Below are positions 24,704 to 33,480 of a stretch of DNA of 38,474 nt, piece by piece; the first letter of the stretch is position 1; each line of letters opens with the position of its first letter. The notes beneath the pieces are model-generated. The model saw only the letters and a list, made by a program, of their open reading frames with translations, made no database searches and had not been told where the DNA came from. A program made the translations under genes and the position numbers. This stretch comes from a virus, in IMG/VR virus record IMGVR_UViG_3300032116_013718, positions 1-38,474 of that record; one strand, given 5' to 3'.

Positions 24704-25599
24704 AAATTTAACGATTCTTTATATTTTATAATCCACGATTTAATATCACCAATAGGCACCCAATTAAGTTTCTCTTTAATTTTTTTATTATCACACAATG
24801 TTATTTTAGGTTCAATTTTTTCACCAATGAATTTAGTATTATTTACACCAAAAAAACTAACAATTTCGTTAACTGAATAACATAATCCATTACCTACGTT
24901 GAATACCTCATACCCCCATTGACCATCATAAAATGCTGATAAAATATTTGCATTTACAACATCATTAACGTATGTAAAATCTCTTTTTTGTTCACCATCA
25001 TTAGTTATAGTAAATGGTTCATTTTTACGATATTGGTCACCAAAAATACTAATTAATGTACGATATGCGCCTTCTAACGGCATATTTTCACCATAAACAT
25101 TAAAATATCTAAGTGAAACAATGTCTAAATTGTATAATTTATTGAATAGTTCACAATATTGTTCACCAATTAATTTCTGTAAAGCATATGGACTAATAGG
25201 ATTGGTTATGTTTGTTTCTTTAGTTGGAAATTCGGTACAATCACCGTATACACTGCTGGATGATGAAAATATAAATCGTTTAATTTTTTTATTTTTACAA
25301 GATGTTAAAACTTTGACCAACCCATGAACATTAACTAAATCAAAATCAACAGGATTTTCAATAGATGGCTGAACTCTTGCTTTAGCCGCTAAATGAAATA
25401 CTATATCTCCTTCATCAATAATATCATCAATTGAATCTATACTTATATCTTTATTATAAAATAAAACATTTTCAGGTATATTACTAATTACACCAGTTGA
25501 TAAATTATCTATTACAACTACTTTATTATTTAGTTTTAACAATTCTTTAACTAAATGATGTCCTATGAAGCCAGCGCCCCCAATTACGATTGTTTTCAT
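24700..25599 (-). CDS. NAD-dependent nucleotide-sugar epimerase (GalE-like)
   Basis: 299 residues, extended SDR fold. IVIGGAGFIGHHL (4-16) binds NAD. FHLAAKARVQPSIENP is the conserved central motif, FSSSSSVYGD holds the catalytic Ser/Thr, and SPYALQKL the Y-x3-K pair; RYFNVYG and RDFTYVNDVV are typical of UDP-hexose 4-epimerases. It may make a galactose- or GalNAc-type donor, or another 4-epimer, for the neighbouring transferases; substrate cannot be read from sequence. ATGA overlaps link it to both neighbours. Confidence 0.87.
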   Translation of the reverse strand: MKTIVIGGAGFIGHHLVKELLKLNNKVVVIDNLSTGVISNIPENVLFYNKDISIDSIDDIIDEGDIVFHLAAKARVQPSIENPVDFDLVNVHGLVKVLTSCKNKKIKRFIFSSSSSVYGDCTEFPTKETNITNPISPYALQKLIGEQYCELFNKLYNLDIVSLRYFNVYGENMPLEGAYRTLISIFGDQYRKNEPFTITNDGEQKRDFTYVNDVVNANILSAFYDGQWGYEVFNVGNGLCYSVNEIVSFFGVNNTKFIGEKIEPKITLCDNKKIKEKLNWVPIGDIKSWIIKYKESLNL

Positions 25600-26294
25600 T
25601 TATATTTTAATTTCATTTTTATTAATTCATTATCTTTTATTGATTGCGGAATAGTGTCACTTAGTCGATTACCCCACAATCGATTAACCACATTAACTGA
25701 TGGTAATATTTTTGGAGGGCCATAACTATCATATAATTTTTTATACATATCACAGTCCATTAACCATATTAAATCATCATCAAATCGTTCTTTAACGTCA
25801 TTTTTAATTGACAACACACTTGGTGAACTGATTGTGTTAATTCCTAAGTGTATTTTATCATTCCATTTTGGATGATGTTCATTAAACATATTAATACCAT
25901 CATTAGTATGAAGACATGAGGTAATTAACCATTTATCATTTTCATCAAAAAAATTAACAATTAATTCTATACTATATTCATTATGTAAAAAATCGTCTTG
26001 AAATAATATTTTAATAATATCACCATCAGAATTATTAATTGCAAAATTTATGTTTGATGATGACGAACCAATATTGTTTTTATTTTTTAAGTATTTTATT
26101 AATAATTTATCTGACCATTTATCGCAAATTTCTTTTATATCATTATTAATGCTATGGTCTGAAACAACTACTTGAATATTTTTATATGTCTGATTATAAA
26201 TTTTAGTTAAACTATCATTTAAAAATGAGGCACCAAAACCGTTCATTTCATAACATGGAATTGCAATAGATATTAATTTATTTAATTCTATCAT
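25596..26294 (-). CDS. Glycosyltransferase family 2
   Basis: 232 residues. ISIAIPCYEMNGFGASFLNDSLTKIYNQTYKNIQVVVSDHS in two stretches shows the GT2 start, with the family's Q-x-Y-x-N-x-E/Q motif and first-strand acidic residue D46. NIGSSSSNINFAINNSDGDIIKILFQDDF (75-102) holds the second part of the fold, with QDD (99-101) as the metal-binding DxD equivalent. A C-terminal region includes SPSVLSIKNDVKERFDDDLIWLMDCDMYKKL, usual for acceptor recognition. Substrate unknown. It overlaps the next GT2 gene by 17 bases. Confidence 0.85.
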   Translation of the reverse strand: MIELNKLISIAIPCYEMNGFGASFLNDSLTKIYNQTYKNIQVVVSDHSINNDIKEICDKWSDKLLIKYLKNKNNIGSSSSNINFAINNSDGDIIKILFQDDFLHNEYSIELIVNFFDENDKWLITSCLHTNDGINMFNEHHPKWNDKIHLGINTISSPSVLSIKNDVKERFDDDLIWLMDCDMYKKLYDSYGPPKILPSVNVVNRLWGNRLSDTIPQSIKDNELIKMKLKYK

Positions 26295-26991
26295 ATGATT
26301 TTTTGTTTCTAATGTTATTAACAGTTTTGTTAACTAAATGAATGTTGACTTTATGGTCATTTAAAGGATTTGATTCATTGTAAATATAATTTATATCATT
26401 CATAAAACGATAATGTTCTTCCCCACACATCTCAATCATTGGATACATAAATGATAAATCACCAGCGACTGACCAATAATTATTGTTTTCATCTTTTAAA
26501 TCATCTATTTTAATTTTTTTCCATAAAAATGATTTCCATGTTCGTATGTGTGATAATGTAAAAACTTTATCTCTAATGGTTTTAAAATCTGATGGTGGAC
26601 TTGCGAACCCTTTTCTTCCATCATGGTATTTAAAACTACCGTTTGCCATCCATACTGTTTTATCTTCGTATATTTCTTGTATTCTTTTAAATACATTACT
26701 ATCGGGTAACCAATCATCACCATCAACCTCAACACAAATTTCATCATCACCAATATTTAAACCTCTAATTACTTGGTCATAGTTACCCGGTTGAAACATT
26801 TTTTCTTTATTTTTTATCAAAATAAAACGATTATCATTTTTAATTATTTCTTCCACAATATTCGTAGTTGAATCAGTAGATAAATCATCAGTTATATAAC
26901 ATTTAAAATCTTTAAATGTTTGACTCATAATGCTATATAAACATCTTTCGATATACTTTTCACAGTTATATGTTGTTGTTAAAATTATCAT
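26278..26991 (-). CDS. Glycosyltransferase family 2
   Basis: 237 residues. MIILTTTYNCEKYIERCLYS (1-20), SQTFKDFKCYITDD (23-36) and VEVDGDDWLPD (87-97, DGDD at 90-93) are textbook GT2 motifs for nucleotide-sugar and metal binding. Acts on an unknown acceptor in the cytosol. Coupled by ATGA overlap to the two-domain glycosyltransferase gene upstream and by 17 bases to the GT2 gene downstream. Confidence 0.9.
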   Translation of the reverse strand: MIILTTTYNCEKYIERCLYSIMSQTFKDFKCYITDDLSTDSTTNIVEEIIKNDNRFILIKNKEKMFQPGNYDQVIRGLNIGDDEICVEVDGDDWLPDSNVFKRIQEIYEDKTVWMANGSFKYHDGRKGFASPPSDFKTIRDKVFTLSHIRTWKSFLWKKIKIDDLKDENNNYWSVAGDLSFMYPMIEMCGEEHYRFMNDINYIYNESNPLNDHKVNIHLVNKTVNNIRNKKSYDRIK

Positions 26992-28625
26992 AAATTTAAT
27001 AATTTGATATATTCATTTTTTATTTTTTTTGATACATTGATTGATTTGTATTTATCAGTATCTTCAGGTACTTCGTATAATTTTTTATCTATAATATTTC
27101 CTAAATTATCCACGATATAAATCCATCCAGGTTTACCACACATCCATCCTTCAATAGTTGTTCTACCTAAAAGTATTCCTGCAGTTTCAGAACATTTGTG
27201 AATGTATTTGTCAACATCTAAAGTTGGTCCATGAAATTTAACGTGTGAATTTTTAGTTATTTCTGAAAGAAAATTCGATTTGTTTTCACCAACTAACCAT
27301 AATTCTTTATTGTTTTTTTTAGTATACTCAATTAAATCTCGAATAGTTTTTTCTCGTAAATAATCAATTGACCCGACAAATAAAACATAATTTTCAGAAT
27401 TTAAATTTTTATTAAAAAATTTAGTTTCATCTATAGGATTATAGATAACATCAACCACATTTTCAGGTATATTAAAATTAGAAATAATATGTTCTTTAAT
27501 CTCAGGTCTAATTGCAATGTATTTTTTAATTGATTGATGAATAACTGGATTTTCTAATTCAATCACTTCAGAATGAATTGTTGATATTTTATCAACACTT
27601 GGATATAACATATTCATTATATCTACAATAGGTTTATGTTGACAATGAATAATGTCAAAATGTGTTTCTGAAACTTTATAGTAACTATTTGGGATTGAGG
27701 GTTTGGGTCCTTCGGGGGTCATTATTGTCCATTTGCCATCGCCTAATTTATATCCAGGTGTTTCTTTTATGTTTTTAACTTTAATACCTAGTTTATTTGC
27801 CATTAAGACTAATGGTCCATTTGTTTCAGATGCAACAATTGTAACGTCACAGTTTTGTTTAACTAAATTTTTTGCAAGTTCAAATACATACATTTCAGAA
27901 CCTGTAAATTTTTGAAAAAACAAACATGAAATTAATACATTTAATCTACTATCTTGAGTGAATTTTATTTTTTTAGGTAAAAATTCAGAGTATTTCTCCA
28001 CAAATAAATTTCTATTTTCTTCCCATTTTTCATTTGTCATTCCAATAGACTTATGTGTTAATCTAATGTTAGTTAAAACACCAATTTTAACATTTTCCAA
28101 AAAATTTCTAAAACAAAAATTAACATCATACATGTGAAATCCACTAACTGTTTCATCAAAATTTGATTTAATTTTTTGTTTGTTAATTGCGATAAATACA
28201 CCATCAACAACAACAACTTCTTTAATATCATTCCCCAATGAATCGGAATATTTTGATTCCCATTTTCTACCTTCAGATTCATGATTTACTATTCCATACA
28301 TTTTTGACCTATTTTCCCACCACATTCCACTTTTTGGCATTTCAGTTGTTCCAGCCATACCTAAAATTCCGTAATCAGAGTTTCTATCAAATTGTTTTAG
28401 TAATTTTGAAACCCAATTTGACGTATCAAAATAAATGTCATCATGACACAAAACAATTATATCAAAATTAGATTCAGATATAATTTCATTATAAACTTGG
28501 GAAAGATTTTTTTCACCATTATTAATTTTTTCAATAATCTGAACTTTAGGGTGTCCCGAAGATTTTTTTAAATATTCCTGAAATTTAGGATTAGAATTTC
28601 GTGTACTATATCCAATTGTAATCAT
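26988..28625 (-). CDS. Two-domain glycosyltransferase (GT-A StrF-like plus GT4)
   Basis: 545 residues from the ATG at 28625, which overlaps the upstream stop as ATGA; a TTG 12 bases earlier is less likely. Domain 1 (about 1-215) has VLCHDDIYFDTSNWVSKLL (58-76) and VVVVDGVFIAINKQK, matching the StrF-like GT-A domain (Glyco_tranf_2_5). Domain 2 (about 224-545) is GT-B/GT4: VLISCLFFQKFTGSEMYVFELAKNL, then DVIYNPIDETKF, LFVGSIDYLREKT and GILLGRTTIEGWMCGKPGW. The fusion could add two sugars in succession. No membrane segments. Confidence 0.87.
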   Translation of the reverse strand: MITIGYSTRNSNPKFQEYLKKSSGHPKVQIIEKINNGEKNLSQVYNEIISESNFDIIVLCHDDIYFDTSNWVSKLLKQFDRNSDYGILGMAGTTEMPKSGMWWENRSKMYGIVNHESEGRKWESKYSDSLGNDIKEVVVVDGVFIAINKQKIKSNFDETVSGFHMYDVNFCFRNFLENVKIGVLTNIRLTHKSIGMTNEKWEENRNLFVEKYSEFLPKKIKFTQDSRLNVLISCLFFQKFTGSEMYVFELAKNLVKQNCDVTIVASETNGPLVLMANKLGIKVKNIKETPGYKLGDGKWTIMTPEGPKPSIPNSYYKVSETHFDIIHCQHKPIVDIMNMLYPSVDKISTIHSEVIELENPVIHQSIKKYIAIRPEIKEHIISNFNIPENVVDVIYNPIDETKFFNKNLNSENYVLFVGSIDYLREKTIRDLIEYTKKNNKELWLVGENKSNFLSEITKNSHVKFHGPTLDVDKYIHKCSETAGILLGRTTIEGWMCGKPGWIYIVDNLGNIIDKKLYEVPEDTDKYKSINVSKKIKNEYIKLLNL

Positions 28626-29251
28626 TTTATCAACCAATTATAATCTGTAACTTTATTTTGTATGTCTGAAAAATCAACTAACTGTGTTGATAACCTTGGG
28701 TAGAAAGTATAACAATTATTTTCTTTTTGTAATCTTTCATAAACAACATCAACTTGAAATTGATTAGTTTTTAACAATGACAATATTTTTTTGTAAATTT
28801 TAATATTAAATCCAATCATGTGTGATGAATATGTATATAAAACTTTTTTAACGTAATTATTAATTGTGGTTGGTTCTGGATAATTGGAGTGTAGGTTATG
28901 GTTACCTCCAAAATAAATCATATCCCAATCAGAAGGTAAACTTTGAAAAAATAAATCAACATTTAATAATTCATTTTCAAAAACACAGTCATCTTCTAAT
29001 ATTAGAATTTTTTGATAATTATTTTTTATTGAATCCTCAAAAATTTTAATTACAGTTAGTAATAAACCTAATTCTCCTTTATTTAATGGAGAACTAAAAT
29101 CTGAAGGATTTAATTTACTACCATCAACTGCCGAAACTCTCTCAAATAATTTTAAACCAAATTTTTTTGATTGATTAGTAAAATGTTCCCATCTGTCAAT
29201 TCTTCTATCAAGATTTATACAATAAATTTTATCAAAATATTTTTCTAACAT
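28622..29251 (-). CDS. Glycosyltransferase family 25 (LOS-type)
   Basis: 209 residues. IYCINLDRRIDRW (9-21), a Gly-Glu-x-Gly stretch (KGELGLLLTVIKIFEDS, 58-74) and ILILEDDCVF (82-91, EDD at 86-88) are the GT25 signatures. Family members add galactose or glucose to lipooligosaccharide, or to hydroxylysine in collagen and in some giant viruses. The start overlaps the dUTPase stop by one base (TAATG). Acceptor unknown. Confidence 0.9.
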   Translation of the reverse strand: MLEKYFDKIYCINLDRRIDRWEHFTNQSKKFGLKLFERVSAVDGSKLNPSDFSSPLNKGELGLLLTVIKIFEDSIKNNYQKILILEDDCVFENELLNVDLFFQSLPSDWDMIYFGGNHNLHSNYPEPTTINNYVKKVLYTYSSHMIGFNIKIYKKILSLLKTNQFQVDVVYERLQKENNCYTFYPRLSTQLVDFSDIQNKVTDYNWLIK

Positions 29252-29820
29252 TATATTCCTGTACTACCAAATCCGTTTTCACCTCGGTCTTTGTCTTTTA
29301 TTTGATTAACCTCAACTAAATTAACCCATCTACCTGTCACACATCTTGAAACAACCGCTTGAGCAACTTTCATACCTTTTTCAACCTTAAATTCTGATTG
29401 ATTTGTATTAAAAATAATTACTTTAATTTCTCCTGTATATCCTTCATCTACTGTACCAGGTGAATTTAAAACCATTAAACCTTGATTAATTGCTAACCCA
29501 CTTTTTGACCTTACTTGTATTTCAAAATCTTGAGGTAAATCAAAATATACTCCTGTAGGAATTAACGCTCTTCCAAATGGGGGTATAGTAATTTCTTCAT
29601 TTGAATATAAATCAAATCCACTATCTGATGGGTAATTATATTTTAATTCTTTATTATTATTTGATTTGTATTTTATAGTTATTTTACCGTCAAATATTTT
29701 TTCAAAATCACCTTCAATATCACCCATTTCTAAATTTAAATTTTGTTCACTTTCATCATCCATTTTTTTTAACATTTTTGAAAGTTCGTCTAATTTTAGA
29801 TTAAATTGTTCTTGGTTCAT
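29251..29820 (-). CDS. dut: dUTP diphosphatase
   Basis: 189 residues. Hydrolyses dUTP to dUMP and keeps uracil out of phage DNA. All five motifs are present: I SDSGFDL (65-71), II RSKSGLA (104-110), III NSPGTVDEGYTG (119-130) with catalytic Asp and Tyr, IV GMKVAQAVV (149-157), V DRGENGFGSTG (178-188). The first ~45 residues form an acidic helical extension not found in standard enzymes. Coupled by ATGA overlap to the exonuclease gene upstream. Confidence 0.96.
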   Translation of the reverse strand: MNQEQFNLKLDELSKMLKKMDDESEQNLNLEMGDIEGDFEKIFDGKITIKYKSNNNKELKYNYPSDSGFDLYSNEEITIPPFGRALIPTGVYFDLPQDFEIQVRSKSGLAINQGLMVLNSPGTVDEGYTGEIKVIIFNTNQSEFKVEKGMKVAQAVVSRCVTGRWVNLVEVNQIKDKDRGENGFGSTGI

Positions 29821-30515
29821 AAGTTAGTTAATTTTATTAAAACTTTAATTAATACTTCAACATCTTTTTCACAATAATCTTGGATTTCTTGGTATTTGTT
29901 TTCATTCCAAAATGCGTTGTGAACTTTATTTCCCGTTACTTCCATGTTTTTAGAAGTTTCAATACCAAGAGACACACACATTAATTCTAATGAACTTATC
30001 GCCCCAAATTGTCCGTATTGCCAAATTTCTTTAGTATCGATTGCTTTAATCTCCCAAGGTTTAGTATCATAAGATGGAAGAATAGATGATGGTAGAATAC
30101 CATTAACTAACATTCTTTTAGCTAATACAGGAATATCAAAGTTTTTAAGATTATGTCCACAAAGGATAAAGCCTAACTTATCAACTCGATTTAACAATGT
30201 GTTTACATCTGTAAGTAATGTTTTTTCATCTGAGTTAAAAAAACTTTGTTTTTTAATATCACCCTTTGGGTCAAGGAATCCTACTGAAACACAAACAATC
30301 TTTGAAAACTCAGGAACTAAAGCTGCACGATTAACAAAAATTTCATCAATACTTTTTTCAGAGTCTTCAGGAAACCTTTTTTGAAACCAATCTAAATAAT
30401 TAATAAATTGGAAATGAAGTTCAGGATAATCCTTTTTAAAATTTTCATAGTTACTTGAAACTCCAACAGTTTCAATATCAATAAATAAAATTTTGTGTAA
30501 TGGGTGTTTTATCAT
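29817..30515 (-). CDS. DEDD 3'-5' exonuclease (PolB-type)
   Basis: 232 residues. Exo I is LFIDIET (D13, E15), Exo II is CGHNLKNFDIPVL (D127), Exo III is YCEKDVEVL (Y214, D218), giving a complete DEDDy site. The family is the PolB-like 3'-5' exonuclease found in phages and many Bacteroidetes; it trims single-stranded 3' ends in replication or repair. No polymerase domain is attached. ATGA overlaps connect it to a glycosyltransferase gene upstream and to dut downstream. Confidence 0.9.
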   Translation of the reverse strand: MIKHPLHKILFIDIETVGVSSNYENFKKDYPELHFQFINYLDWFQKRFPEDSEKSIDEIFVNRAALVPEFSKIVCVSVGFLDPKGDIKKQSFFNSDEKTLLTDVNTLLNRVDKLGFILCGHNLKNFDIPVLAKRMLVNGILPSSILPSYDTKPWEIKAIDTKEIWQYGQFGAISSLELMCVSLGIETSKNMEVTGNKVHNAFWNENKYQEIQDYCEKDVEVLIKVLIKLTNL

Positions 30516-31726
30516 ACAATTGATTTATAAAATTCTGCTCTTGTTTTTGTTACTACATCTAAACTATAGTGTTTAGAAACATACTCATATAATCTTTCAC
30601 CCATATCAATTCTCATATTTGGGTTTTGAACTAATTTCTTAATGTATTTTGCCCAATCACTATGATTTCTTGCGTCATCAACTAAAAGAGCATTCCCATC
30701 TGTAAACTCACCATTTTTCAAGGAATGTTTTAAATCAATAGTATAAGGTCCGTAATTAGTTGCAATTAACGCCTTCTTATAAAAACCCGCTTCAATAACT
30801 TTAAGCTGTGATTTTACTTTATTAAACATATGTTGTTTAATTGGTGCTAAAGATATATCAAATTTTGAATAGTTACGAGCATAAGATGTAACAGGTTTGG
30901 TCCAAACTCTTCTATACGGTTGATTTTCTTCATTTTCGTAAGGTGTTTGAATAAAAAGTTCTAAATGTTTTTTATATTCAGGTGTAACAATTGAATAATT
31001 GTTTGTGAATATTTTTTCGTAATCATACCATACAGTTTCGTGTGGTTTGATTGGTCTTCTTGTTTGTTCACCTGTTTGTTGATTAATCTCAGTCATCATA
31101 CCACGAGTATCAAAACCACAAACAACAAATTGTAAATTTTTCTGAATATCAGAAAGTTTAGATACCATCCCATCAAGTAACATTAAATCATGTAGGTGAG
31201 ATGAACCACCCAACCAACCAACTCTTACCAAATCTGATTCTTCGGTTGGTTCATTGAATTGAGACTCTTTTGGGTCAATTGCGTTAGGGAAAATTACAAC
31301 ATTTTTATTATGTTTTTTTATTTCATCTGCAAATAATTCAGTGGTTGTTGTCACATATTTTGCGACTTTTAAATTCGCAACAATTTTTTCATGTATTTTT
31401 TCTTGTATAATTAATTGATGAAGAGGATGTTCCTTACCAGGTAACCAATAATCATCCAAATCACATACTGTAATAATACCTAAAGAATTAAGAATAGGAA
31501 CTATTTGTACTGACCTATCCATATCTTGTCCAAGAGAACGATGGTAATGTATAATTTGATAGTCTTTAAAATAATTTAAATTGTTTAAATCGGGATTGAA
31601 TTCAATATCAATGTGAAAATCTTCACCATATAGAGTTTGTAAATGTGTGTGAGGTGTTATAGACCTAAATCTACCAACTCCCGTAGTGTCAGATGGAACT
31701 ACTAAAACTTTTATCTTTTCTTTCAT
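30512..31726 (-). CDS. Glycosyltransferase, GT-B fold (GT4-like)
   Basis: 404 residues. The N-terminal half includes GVGRFRSITPHTHLQ and VCDLDDYWLPG, the C-terminal half VRVGWLGGSSHLHDLMLL (167-184) and KVIEAGFYKKALIATNYG, which fits the donor site of GT4-like enzymes. VIFPNAIDP marks the inter-domain hinge. Substrate unknown. It is first in its transcription unit: an 88-base gap upstream contains a terminator for the preceding gene, so its own promoter should lie within that gap or read-through must supply it. Confidence 0.85.
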   Translation of the reverse strand: MKEKIKVLVVPSDTTGVGRFRSITPHTHLQTLYGEDFHIDIEFNPDLNNLNYFKDYQIIHYHRSLGQDMDRSVQIVPILNSLGIITVCDLDDYWLPGKEHPLHQLIIQEKIHEKIVANLKVAKYVTTTTELFADEIKKHNKNVVIFPNAIDPKESQFNEPTEESDLVRVGWLGGSSHLHDLMLLDGMVSKLSDIQKNLQFVVCGFDTRGMMTEINQQTGEQTRRPIKPHETVWYDYEKIFTNNYSIVTPEYKKHLELFIQTPYENEENQPYRRVWTKPVTSYARNYSKFDISLAPIKQHMFNKVKSQLKVIEAGFYKKALIATNYGPYTIDLKHSLKNGEFTDGNALLVDDARNHSDWAKYIKKLVQNPNMRIDMGERLYEYVSKHYSLDVVTKTRAEFYKSIV

Positions 31727-31770
31727 AAGTTAAATGATAAACAAAAAGAAAAGATATTTCAATAATAATA

Positions 31771-31794
31771 AAAAAAAAGTCCCATAAGGGACTT
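31771..31794 (-). terminator. Intrinsic terminator after the 31815 gene
   Basis: A 7-bp perfect stem (31777-31783 with 31788-31794) with a 4-base loop, followed on the minus strand by eight or more U residues. It lies 21 bases past the stop of the 31815-32390 gene and separates the small-protein group from the sugar and replication operon downstream. Confidence 0.85.
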
Positions 31795-31814
31795 CTATAT
31801 TTTTTTAAGTTTTT

Positions 31815-32390
31815 TTATTGGACTTTTTTAACTTTAGATATTTTTCCTTCAAATATATGTTTACCTACTTTAATTGTCATTGTTTCATTAGATTTTTGAG
31901 TTGACTCAACCATTAATCCGTTTTCACTTAATACCTCTTCAACAGTTTCTCTAACAATTTTCTTTATGTCTTCAGCACTTAATCCAATATTAACATTTGA
32001 AGGTTGATATTGTGTTTTGTTTTCCACAACAGTTTCTTTATGATTACCCATAAGTCTTGATGCTTTTTCAATAATATCGTTAGATAGTGTTGGTTGATAT
32101 TGTTGTTGTTGTTGTATTGGGTGTTCCATCATTAACTTTTTAATTGCGTCAGGCAACTTAGAATTTTTTATTCTATCTTCAGTTATTACTGGTGTTGACG
32201 ATTTTGGTGTTTGAGGAGATGAAGACAAATATTCTTCAGGTATGTTATAGGTTGACGGGATTGGGGCCTCGTCATATTCTCTAACTAATTGTTGTTGATT
32301 TGATTTTTTAGGTGTGATACCTCTATCCATATCATTATGTCTATCCATTATCTGTTTAGACACCATTAATTTTTGCATTAAATCATTCAT
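31815..32390 (-). CDS. Hypothetical virion-type protein with helical and beta-tail segments
   Basis: 191 residues. Low-complexity Gln/Pro/Ser-rich middle (including a run of five Gln), then helix DIKKIVRETVEEVLSENG (about 140-157) and a C-terminal strand pattern MTIKVGKHIFEGKISKVKKV. This arrangement looks like small structural proteins of T4-like marine phages; no function is known to me. It overlaps the WYL-like gene upstream by 8 bases and is followed by a terminator. Confidence 0.72.
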   Translation of the reverse strand: MNDLMQKLMVSKQIMDRHNDMDRGITPKKSNQQQLVREYDEAPIPSTYNIPEEYLSSSPQTPKSSTPVITEDRIKNSKLPDAIKKLMMEHPIQQQQQYQPTLSNDIIEKASRLMGNHKETVVENKTQYQPSNVNIGLSAEDIKKIVRETVEEVLSENGLMVESTQKSNETMTIKVGKHIFEGKISKVKKVQ

Positions 32391-32775
32391 TTTCTAATTC
32401 AAATTTTGTACAAACTTTTAATCCTACCATTCCTTTATCATCAGGATTATAATTTGGTCTGATTACATCAAATTTATCTCTTGGGTCAACTGAAAAGTTA
32501 CCAATTCTATCGACCCTAAATAATCTCCATCCCGGTAATGGTTGGTCTCCAATCTGAGCAGTGTGAGAAGCTCCTTCTCTTTCCCAAGCTCTTATTACTC
32601 TATTTCCTCTTTTGGATGTTCCGTAACAAAAAGGTTCAATGACACGAAGTCCTTTACCTCCATTATCATTACCATTGTAGTAAATTGTAACCAAATTTCT
32701 ATTTTTAATAGCATTGGTTATTTCATCGCTACTTGCTTCAAGGATAATTTGTTTTATTACGTTGTAAAGCTTCAT
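32383..32775 (-). CDS. WYL-domain-like protein with capsid-targeting N-terminus
   Basis: 130 residues. MKLYNVIKQIILEASS strongly resembles the capsid-targeting sequence of T4 internal proteins (IPIII begins MKTYQEFIAEA): I11-L12-E13 before Ala is a gp21-type cleavage site. The rest (about 25-110) has LVTIYYNG, RVIEPFCYGTSKRGNRVIRAW and PGWRLFRVDRIGNF, the pattern of the WYL domain, an SH3-like ligand-binding fold. No helix-turn-helix precedes it, so it is not a normal WYL regulator. Inference: a virion-packaged WYL-like protein injected with the DNA. It is coupled by ATGA overlap to the gene upstream. Confidence 0.65.
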   Translation of the reverse strand: MKLYNVIKQIILEASSDEITNAIKNRNLVTIYYNGNDNGGKGLRVIEPFCYGTSKRGNRVIRAWEREGASHTAQIGDQPLPGWRLFRVDRIGNFSVDPRDKFDVIRPNYNPDDKGMVGLKVCTKFELENE

Positions 32776-33065
32776 TCTGCAGATGGAAACTGATATGGTT
32801 TACTTGAGTTAAATTTATTAATTTTAATATCGTCTTTTCTTTCGATTTGGTCTTGTCTTGAACCTCCATTTGCGACATCTAAGAAAATACCTGTTCCTTT
32901 TCCTTTATCATCACCATCGGCAATTGCATCAGGATTTGTAACTCCGTATTCATTTTTTTCAGGCTTATAGTCATTTCTAACTATTAAATCTTTTCTAATT
33001 TTATCGGCTATTGTTGATAAATTATTAGATGGTTGTTCTAAACTTATTGGGTCATTTGTTGCCAT
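32772..33065 (-). CDS. Small hypothetical protein, polar and likely disordered
   Basis: 97 residues, rich in Asp, Lys, Asn and Gly (NPDAIADGDDKGKGTGIFLD), one possible helix near LSTIADKIRKDLIV. No family recognised. It overlaps the WYL-like gene by 4 bases and lies 4 bases past the next gene's stop, so it is in the same operon. Could be a minor virion component. Confidence 0.65.
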   Translation of the reverse strand: MATNDPISLEQPSNNLSTIADKIRKDLIVRNDYKPEKNEYGVTNPDAIADGDDKGKGTGIFLDVANGGSRQDQIERKDDIKINKFNSSKPYQFPSAE

Positions 33066-33069
33066 AGTT

Positions 33070-33480
33070 TTATAATTTTTTCATTATTTCGTTTATTCGT
33101 TTCAAACTGTTAACCACTTCTTGGTTATAGTTTTCATATAATTTTGAATGTGGTTTATCAGTTATATTTCTTGGGTCGTTTTTTGAGTGTGATGATAAAT
33201 ATTGGTTTTGCATACCTGAATCACTAGCATCTCTCTTTTGTCTACGAATACTTCCTCTACCTGAACCTAAATTTTGTGTTATAAATGATTTTAAAGTACT
33301 TAAATCTTTATCACCAAATTTACCATTATCAATATCGTGAAGTATTTTTTTCATATTTTGATATGTTAGATAACCATTTGTAAAAATATTATGAATAGTT
33401 TTTTCGTCTTTAAAATTTTCTAAAGACGTTAATACGTTGTGTGGAACTTCGTATTGATTTCCATACATTTCACTGTTCAT
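33070..33480 (-). CDS. Small hypothetical helical protein
   Basis: 136 residues. Helical segments VLTSLENFKDEKTIHNIF and TYQNMKKILHDIDNG are followed by a basic Ser/Arg-rich stretch (GSGRGSIRRQKRDASDSG) and a C-terminal helix (EVVNSLKRINEIMKKL). No family recognised; basic region could contact DNA. Coupled by ATGA overlap to the gene upstream. A later ATG (M5) is possible but the overlap favours the chosen one. Confidence 0.68.
   Translation of the reverse strand: MNSEMYGNQYEVPHNVLTSLENFKDEKTIHNIFTNGYLTYQNMKKILHDIDNGKFGDKDLSTLKSFITQNLGSGRGSIRRQKRDASDSGMQNQYLSSHSKNDPRNITDKPHSKLYENYNQEVVNSLKRINEIMKKL

Noticed and set aside
12229-31726. DNA-base glucosylation system as in T4
   Set aside because: No hydroxymethyltransferase, dCMP modification gene or T4-type alpha/beta-glucosyltransferase motif is visible. 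The GDP-sugar and LOS-type enzymes point to glycoprotein or surface glycan, though DNA cannot be excluded.
32097-32120. CAA/TTG trinucleotide repeat as a CRISPR or phase-variable tract
   Set aside because: It is a short in-frame poly-Gln stretch in a low-complexity region. Length change would be in frame, and there are no spacers.
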